Shown here in pieces: positions 56,933-64,000 of a stretch of 64,000 nt of DNA (its first letter is position 1; each line of letters opens with the position of its first letter). The notes below the pieces were generated by a model that did not search any database, had not been told where the DNA came from, and saw only the letters and a list, made by a program, of their open reading frames with translations. The DNA lies in assembly GCA_001599715.1 (NCBI GenBank), contig BCHU01000010.1, positions 496,001-560,000 of the forward strand. The letters are read 5' to 3'. The stretch comes from Phaeotremella fagi. Its lineage: Eukaryota > Basidiomycota > Tremellomycetes > Tremellales > Phaeotremellaceae. The translations under genes and the position numbers were made by a program.

Positions 56933-59900
56933 TTACCAAGTAGATTGGAATCCAGGAGGAACGTTGAAGAAATCATGAGACAAACTATTTCTAGGTGTGA
57001 AAGAAGACTGTTTAAGCTCTTCCATAGCTTTAGCTTGTGTACGACTAAATTATTGCGGGTTATCAGTTTTTATGATCCTCAATCCAAAGCCTATAACTCA
57101 CGCTAAATGCATGATAGCTCCTACCCTATTCATTTCTTTAATAACGATGTCGGCCTCATCTTCGACAACTTTGGAACCTATGATCATAGTGTTATCAGTC
57201 ACGACTCCAATAGATCGAAACATGGGAACTCACCAATTACATCACCAGCTAGATTGAGTCGATGCATTTCTTTAACTAGACATTTAACGATCATGCTCCA
57301 AACTAACACCACGAACGCGTCGATATCAGAGAAAGGCTGTAGTCGATGTTTGATTAGCAATGGTAATTGTGTAGGGTAAAAGTAGACATACCATCGGAGG
57401 TAAAGATTGGAAAATCGCTACACTTCTCCTAGCTCCGAATAGCGCTTCTTTGTTCTCAGCATCGAGCGAGTTGACATCATGAATGAGCATATAAACAGCT
57501 GCCAAAAGGTGATGCTAATCCAAATTCCCATCAGCACTAAAACTCCCAATCTCAGAAGCCCAAAAACTCACAAGCATAATGGTATGACTAGGAATAAAAA
57601 GTTCGAAACCTTCACGACTAGCTTTCAATTTTCTTTCAACAGGTGAAACGCCGTCTTCACCTATATGAAGTAGAATCTGTTCCATCGCCAATTTAGTCTC
57701 TAGGTAATCTTTAGGATTCCTGTATCGAGGTTGATCGAGCCATGCAGGTGGCGGTGGGATGACGTTGGAATTTTGAATCATGTTGTTGTTCATGTTTGGG
57801 TTCATTTTCGCTTGGATACTGTTTGAATAGGTTGCCCACGCCCTGGCGTATTCTGAGGTTTCTTCTGGTTCCAAGAAAGCTAACTTTGAGGCTCTTTCTA
57901 GAACCGTTACCTGTTTACAGTATGAGTCAGTAATGAAAGATTCGGGTGCTGAATCAGACATACACATTTAACCCATTTAGAACTGAACAGGCCGTATCAG
58001 CTTGAATCCACGAGAATGATTCAGAAACACTCACTAAGGTAGTTCACCGTCCGGATTCAAGTAATACGTAGGTCGATATAAATCTTTGACGGTCGTATCA
58101 TCCCGCATCGATACGTTACCCTACCCCAATCAACCCTGTTCCAATGCAATGCAACAAAACTTAAGACTCACCGAAGCGATATCAACAAGAGGACGTGGGA
58201 ATGGAGTAGTGATATCCTGATCCCTTAAGCCAGGTGGGAAACCAGTTGCCAAAGCTCCACAACGATCGATAGCGAAAGCGCACCAACTGTTTGGTTTCAG
58301 TTTAACAAAGGTTCAAAGCATCAACGATAAACCACTGACAATGTATGAATCCTTTCACCTAGTTCCAAAGCGTCCTCCGGTGCCGGCAAAAGATGAACTT
58401 TATTTCTTAAAAATGGACTTTTGATTTCTTTAGGCTGCATGACGCAAGATCGAATCTGATGTAAACCGGAAGAAAGAACTAATCTGATAGCTCTACCTGC
58501 AAGTATCCATCCCTAATCATCGATTAGCATGTTTAATTTCAAGGTTGTATACAGGACTTACTTGATGATGACGACCTGAAGAATATGCGTATGCACTCAA
58601 CAACATTGCAGCTCTGATCGCATCCATCAACCTATCACTACTCGCACTAGAGGAATCGACGTGTGCGAGCGCTGCTTGGAAATATTGATTTTCGGCGTCG
58701 GAAAGTTGTGGACTGTGTGACATCCTTGTTGCCCATAGGTACTAGAGATTAGTATTCTGATAAATCGAGCGGGGACATACCATTGCATTCAGTAACGCAG
58801 GTGAAGGTCGTCGTTTATCAGTGAACGTCATTCGATATCTAAATCTCGGAACGGATAATTCAAAAAATAATCTCGCATGAGCCAAGAAACAATCCAGTCT
58901 GAAATATTTTTTAGTATTCACAGCTTGTCCGACAATATCCTAAATTTGACTCACAACAAATTCCTAGCCACGTCAGTCAAACCATCATATTCCCATCTAT
59001 TCGGTACCAAAGCCTTCTCGTCTCCTTGTCTTCTATTAATCTTTGCGACGTTTTTTGAAAGATGACGTTTTTTGTTTGTATGATTATCTTCGTCTTTGAT
59101 AGCAGGCAAGTCGGGACTGAACAAGAATTCACCGAGACTTTCAGTGATTTGATCAACTGGATCCATGGTTGACGTATAATGTAAACTTGAGATATCCGGA
59201 TAAGAAGGTGCTCGATGTCCAGCAGGTCTATCAGAAGTTGTTGAAGATGTCGCGTGATGTTCAGAAATATCATCTGGTGTCGATGGATTACTTCCTGAGA
59301 TATAGGTCGAAGTCGATCGAACGGGAATGTATCCTGGACTTGGATGATGTTGGACTTTTGGTGATGGTCCAGGTCGAAGTGGTACTGAACTAGCTGAACT
59401 TGGTTGTGTAAGATAGGAGATGTTTGTAGAAGAGAATCCTGAGGTGGAAGCTGAATTAGGTGCTGAACTTGAAGAGGATTGATTTTGTACAGGTGGTGGA
59501 GGTAAAGAATGATTCGTCGTATAGACTGGATTTAGATTTCGTAAAATTTGTGGTGGGGGTTGGACCATTGGTACAGGTTGAGGTGGTAGAGGTGTCGTCC
59601 ATTGCATACTTTGTGATGGTATCATGAAAGCTGTTGGATCTATGTATTCAGGTAAAGGAGCTTGACTGGGTACGGTGAATTCTGGTTGATAAGTTGTTAA
59701 AGGTGGTAATTGAGCGTTGATTTGATTGTAATCAATTGGATACATCATCGTTGGATGATTACTATATCCAGTATCTAAATTGGGTATCATTGGATCAAAA
59801 TCTCCAAGCATTGAACCCAAGAAATTTGGATCGTAATTATCATCCATGTTGTATAACTGGTCCTCATCGTTGATATTCAAAGGATCTGAGTTGAAGATGG

Positions 59901-60791
59901 GTGGATTGTTGGGATTCAGTTCTTCATCTTGTGTTGGTCGACTGGATACTGTTCTCAAAGGTTGAACGTTGTATTCACAAGCTTTATTGTATTTGATACA
60001 ACTTGTGCAAGACGGTCTGTCACCTGTACATCGCTTTGATAGATGTCAGGTAGCTTTCGATTATGTCTCCACCTGAACTCACCAATTTTCTTCTTCGACA
60101 GAATGTACATGCCCTGCAAATCAGTCTCAGATCTATCGTACGAACTCACATTCCTCTTCGTAAAGGCGTTTTATCAACTGGTGCAGTCGATGTTGAAGCT
60201 GTGATCAAGGTAAGTTGACCGAGTTAAGACCGAAGGGGATGGTGGAACCTCACCTTCAGGTTGATTTGATAAACTCATTTCAGACGGTCTGCAAATACGG
60301 TTCAGTCACGTTCATATCCTAGTTCAAAAGAACTCTAACACTCACTGGTGAGGTGAGATTGATGCTTGACCAGCTAGATTGTTGATGTTATTGGAATTCC
60401 TTTTTGGATCACGACATCATCACTTACCTGGTGAATCAGTTGGAAGTGAAGGATTCTGCATGTCTGATGTACCGATATCAGTGATTGTTGGACCTGTTGG
60501 ATTTAGTCTTGGTTGTAGAGGTGAGGGATGAGGTTGAGATTGAAGGTGAAGTTGAGGAAATGGATTAGTTTGAGTTTGAGTTAATGTTATTGTATGCGGG
60601 TGATGTTGATGTTGATGGCGGTGAAGCGATGCCGATGGAATGAGATCTGGTGATGGTGGTGATGGTTGATGTGATTGTGAGTGTGGGTTTGACCACTGTA
60701 TATCCGGGTGTTGTTGCTGTTGGTATTGCTGTTGTTGTTGCTGTTGTTGCTCTCTCTGATGATTGTTATTGATATGTTGCTGATGATGCAT
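56933..60791 (-). CDS. Zn(II)2Cys6 transcription factor with fungal-specific TF domain
   Basis: A large fungal transcription factor of roughly 950-1000 residues. The N terminus is Gln/His-rich (QREQQQQQQQQYQQQQHPD). The zinc cluster, split by an intron of about 48 nt, reads ACTFCRRRKL then RCTGDRPSCTSCIKYNKACE, the normal six-cysteine pattern. A Ser/Pro/Thr-rich stretch of about 300 residues follows. The middle homology (Fungal_trans) domain includes RFRYRMTFTDKRRPSPALLN, LMDAIRAAMLLSAYAYSSGR, GWILAGRAIRLVLSSGLHQI and SVWCAFAIDRCGALATGFPP. The last exons contain HLLAAVYMLIHDVNSLDAEN and end PPGFQSTW. Target genes cannot be inferred. The 5' neighbour is the Asteroid-type gene, with a 1.3-kb shared upstream region. 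Confidence 0.87.
60715..60760 (-). repeat. CAA/CAG repeat coding for polyglutamine
   Basis: A mixed CAA/CAG tract near the start of the transcription-factor gene encodes runs of eight and four glutamines. Such tracts vary in length between strains and may tune activation strength. Confidence 0.85.
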
Positions 60792-62126
60792 AATTTGATT
60801 GTGTGATAGATGATATAATAATATGTAATAACAGTAACAGTAACAGTAACAGTATACGAGATCTATCTATCTCACTAACATTCTTACAATACCACTTCTA
60901 AATACTCTCTCTCCCCTCTCCCCTCTCGCTTACCCTGTAACTGACGCCCTCTGCTCTCAATTTAAGGAAGTTAACTTACTGTAAGCAATTTACAGGTACT
61001 TATCCTTGGTAACTCGGGGTTTCTACCCCCTCCTAACTAACTTAATTATTATACTTAAAAATAGATCCTAACGTTATACGATGTAGAGATGCAGTGTACG
61101 TACAGGAAACGTAAAGTAGTTACTCCAGGAGAGCTAACTAAAAGCCACGTAGTCTCTTTAGACTCTCGATCTGTGGATCAAAGATCAGAGGGATAGACAG
61201 GACAGCAGAATATAGTATCGCTCTTTACGCTCAATACGCAGGAATCAGGTAATTTTGAGTAAGTTCACCTTAAGCAATTTACCAAAATCAATTCAGTTCC
61301 GTGTAGGGATGTTATAATACCCACAAACACTCAGGACTGGAATACAGTAACCTAAGTTTCCAAGACTCTCAGGAATATTTGACGTTTAGGTAAGATGTTA
61401 GGATGGGACCAAACAACAAACAACAGAGTCACAGAGTATGATACATGATCTGAATACAAAAGTTGAGTACGTGGTATATATATGTCATGATCAATTTGGT
61501 GGTAGTGTAAAAACATTAATGGGATAAGCTTTCGGTACAACCTAAGATGTAGGCGCCGTCGACGAGTGAAGTGGCATGAAGAACTTCATGTCGTACCAAT
61601 GATTCCTTTGTCCTCTCTTCAATATCTTGTTTATATTCGGAGTGATTCGAAACGTACTGCATTTAGTTGCTTATCACAGTTCTTACATCATGATGACTAA
61701 TTGACTTAACTTGAGTTGACTGTGCACAAATTCCAATCGAATGGTCACCGAAATTCAAGGCTTACGGAATCCATCTGCCGGTTTGTATCTCTTCCACAAT
61801 TCAACAGAATTGGATAACAGAATGTGGATGAGTAGACCTATAAGTCTGTTGAATTTATCGATCTAATTCCATGTACGCCATGCTGTGACAGGTCAATTGA
61901 CCAAGCAGCCATTGTCCTATATAGGCCAACTCTCCACCCCCACACGACTCAAGTCATTTTTACTTCCGTGTACACAACCGTTTCAGATTTCAGCAAAGAC
62001 TTTTTTCCATCTACACTTTTTTTAAAAAAGCAAAACTTCCAGCAAGTCATAACCTACATTCATAATCACACCCTTATCTCCAGACCAAGCAGACTCATAC
62101 ATCCCAATAGTAAATAGCCCAAATCA
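60792..62126. other. Long divergent promoter, transcription factor and Asteroid-like gene
   Basis: A gene-free 1.33-kb region, the longest in the window. It contains an ACAGTA repeat (60831-60854), a CCCCTCT-rich patch near 60911-60927, and the 12-mer TAAGCAATTTAC twice (60982-60993 and 61271-61282). Such long upstream regions are typical of regulated transcription-factor genes. Confidence 0.55.
60831..60854. repeat. ACAGTA hexanucleotide repeat, four copies
   Basis: Four perfect ACAGTA copies lie just upstream of the transcription-factor start codon, probably in its leader. Confidence 0.9.
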
Positions 62127-64000
62127 ATGGGTGTTAAAGGTTTACAAACCTTCCTGAAAGAAAATCGTCAATCACTTTGTAAATCTATCATATTAGATCG
62201 AGAGGATGTTGAAAATCGTAAAAATGTGAAAATCATAGTTGATGCCTGGGGGTAAGTATAATTCTTTCCATTAAATCCAACGTTAAGCTGATACCATATC
62301 CAGCGTCATATTTCAACTTTATCTAGACTCGTTACCTTGGACAACCGGTGGCGAGTATCTCGATTTCTATAAATTAGTTAGAAAACTCGTTTTGAGTTGG
62401 AAAAGTGTTGGGCTGGAACCTATCTTCGTTTTTGATGGTAAGTCGTCTTGAATTCTTTCTTCTCGAATACTCAACTTTTTTTTATTTAGGCGCTTCACCG
62501 CCTGAAAAACATACCACTGCTCTACACAGGTTACAACAACATATCAGTATCTCTCAACTTTTCTATACGACCTCGATTCAATCTCGATCTTCACCTTCGT
62601 TCTCTAGATATTCAGTGATCCTTCCAGCGTTCGCTTCGCATTGTTTCATCCATGCTTTACAATCACTTGATGTCGAATGTCATTTTATCGCTCAAGGTGA
62701 AGCTGATGGGGTTTGCGTATCGTTAGCTGAGAAACATGGTGGTTATATCTTGGGTAACGATTCAGATTTCGTTATTTTGGCTGGTGGTCCTAAATGTGAT
62801 AAGATAGGTGGTTATTGTCCTTTGGACATGATGGAATGGATAGAAGGGAAGGTTGAAGATGATAATAAACAAACTGCATCTTTCACCACGGTTCATCGAA
62901 AACCTATGATCAGTCGGATATCAAGTTTACTACCTCCCACATCATATAGGAATCCAACTTTAGTACTAGTAAATTATCCTCCTCAGGCATTACGGATTAG
63001 ATTGCGATTACCAGGAAGTCTCTTACCACTTTTCGCATGTCTAATAGGAAACGATTACACTCCAACAACGAATCCACCGATATTTTTCGAACAAGGTTTA
63101 ACGGTCGTTCAAAGAATTGAAAAAGTAGCTAGGATACTTCGAGAACAAGTTTTCTCACACAAAAATCAATCTTCGTCCAATGCCGGTGATCAAGCTGTTG
63201 AATTGGTTACGAAAGTCGTTAAAAGATTAGCTGTACGTGGTTATCTACCTGATCACGGTTGGGAAGAAATCGTTGAACCAATCATTGAAGCTACTTTTCA
63301 ATATGATTTACCGTTTCTGGCGGATTGTTGTTCTTGTTATCCGTTTTGTGGAGAATGTACAGAAGATGGCTGTAGAAGTGTAACTTCAACACCGTCCACT
63401 ACTGGTTCGGTTGTCTCACCGGTCAAACAATCAATACAAGCTTTTGCCGATGCTCAAAAGAAAGGTTTAATTCCGACTATCACACATGGATATCTTTATC
63501 CGGATAGAATTTATCTGTGGTCAATTCTAGAGGATCCACAGAAGGCTAGTGCTAAAGCTGGTGGATTGAGGGAGGTCAGAAAAGCTGCTTGGGGATTTGC
63601 AGAGGAGGGATTGGGGGAGTTGTTATGGCCAGCACCGGATGCTGAAGAGGTTCAACAAGATGAAGCTTTGAAAGATCTACTGGGTGTTGAAGGTCGAATG
63701 GACGAATTGTCAAATATCGCTTCTCCTACTCGAACTATCGTCGAATATTGTCGTCAAGGTTCATCTTCTCGTTTAGCTCCATCAGAATTACCTTTACCAC
63801 CTCTCAAAAACTCCTTATCCCCAACTTGTCTGTCATCGCTCGAGGAAAGATTAGAAACTTATCTCACAGTAATGCAATCTAACACCATCACCATAAAATC
63901 TCTACCAACATATCTTCAACCCATCGTAGCTATAATCAGATTCTGCGTGATAGAAGCTCGTGAACGATCGAGAAGGATCGAGGAACATTGGAAACAAATC
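62127..64000 (+). CDS. Asteroid-type XPG-like nuclease (5' part, continues past the edge)
   Basis: The start MGVKGLQTFLKENRQSLCKS and IIVDAWG, VIFQLYLDSLPWTTGGEYLD and LEPIFVFDG form an XPG N-terminal region. The internal region GEADGVCVSLAEKHGGYILG plus NDSDFVIL carries the acidic residues that bind metal in FEN1/XPG nucleases. The large C-terminal part (LFACLIGNDYTPTTN and beyond) fits the Asteroid group (ASTE1 in animals) rather than FEN1, EXO1 or XPG. A cysteine-rich spot, ADCCSCYPFCGECTEDGC at 63322-63373, interrupts the helical part. Introns are at about 62252-62302 and 62438-62490; the last exon stays open to the window's end. Start chosen at the MGVKGL motif, as in the family. Confidence 0.87.

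Overview
The window is nuclear DNA of a basidiomycete fungus, most likely from the Tremellales (the Cryptococcus/Kwoniella group). Genes are packed on both strands and often share promoters or converge with only 80-150 bp between stops. Nearly every gene is cut by many short GT-AG introns (34 to about 75 nt) with CTAAC/CTGAC-like branch points. The predicted calcineurin A protein matches, from memory, the Cryptococcus protein closely at both ends. The exact genus is an inference.

Layout. 1-8 kb: 3' end of ribosomal protein eL14, fimbrin, a possible tiny ORF, sideroflexin, a putative N-myristoylated protein of unknown function and a small hypothetical gene. 8.8-16.1 kb: an accessory block with three secreted ricin-B-type (beta-trefoil) lectin genes, all on the minus strand, and one unrecognised cysteine-containing gene between the second and third. 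16.6-26.6 kb: core genes for spliceosomal cyclophilin H, Mad1, deoxyhypusine synthase, PAN3 and an amidase. 27.2 kb: an intron-containing tRNA-Gln(CTG). 28.6-36.1 kb: a Bck1-type MAPKKK and a four-TM membrane protein with a Q/Y/G-rich tail. 36.4-40.1 kb: a tandem array of four diverged, intron-poor paralogues of unknown function, one with an in-frame stop. 40.3-64 kb: C2-domain phosphatidylserine decarboxylase (PSD2 type), peroxisomal adenine nucleotide carrier, a hypothetical gene, calcineurin A, SRP19/Sec65, TIP41, homocysteine S-methyltransferase, a Cuz1/ZFAND1-type AN1 zinc-finger protein, a large Zn(II)2Cys6 transcription factor and the start of an Asteroid-type XPG-like nuclease.

Most of the window is housekeeping and signalling. 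Calcineurin and Bck1 both act in stress and cell-wall signalling, and TIP41 acts on PP2A-type phosphatases, but these genes are not adjacent and show no cluster logic. The parts most likely to hold something new are the lectin block, the 36-40 kb tandem family, and an apparent 3-nt microexon in the cyclophilin H gene. I see no transposon, CRISPR array or viral sequence. Gene models were spliced by eye; where exon lengths were summed (fimbrin, cyclophilin H, the 5.75 kb gene) the reading frame closes.
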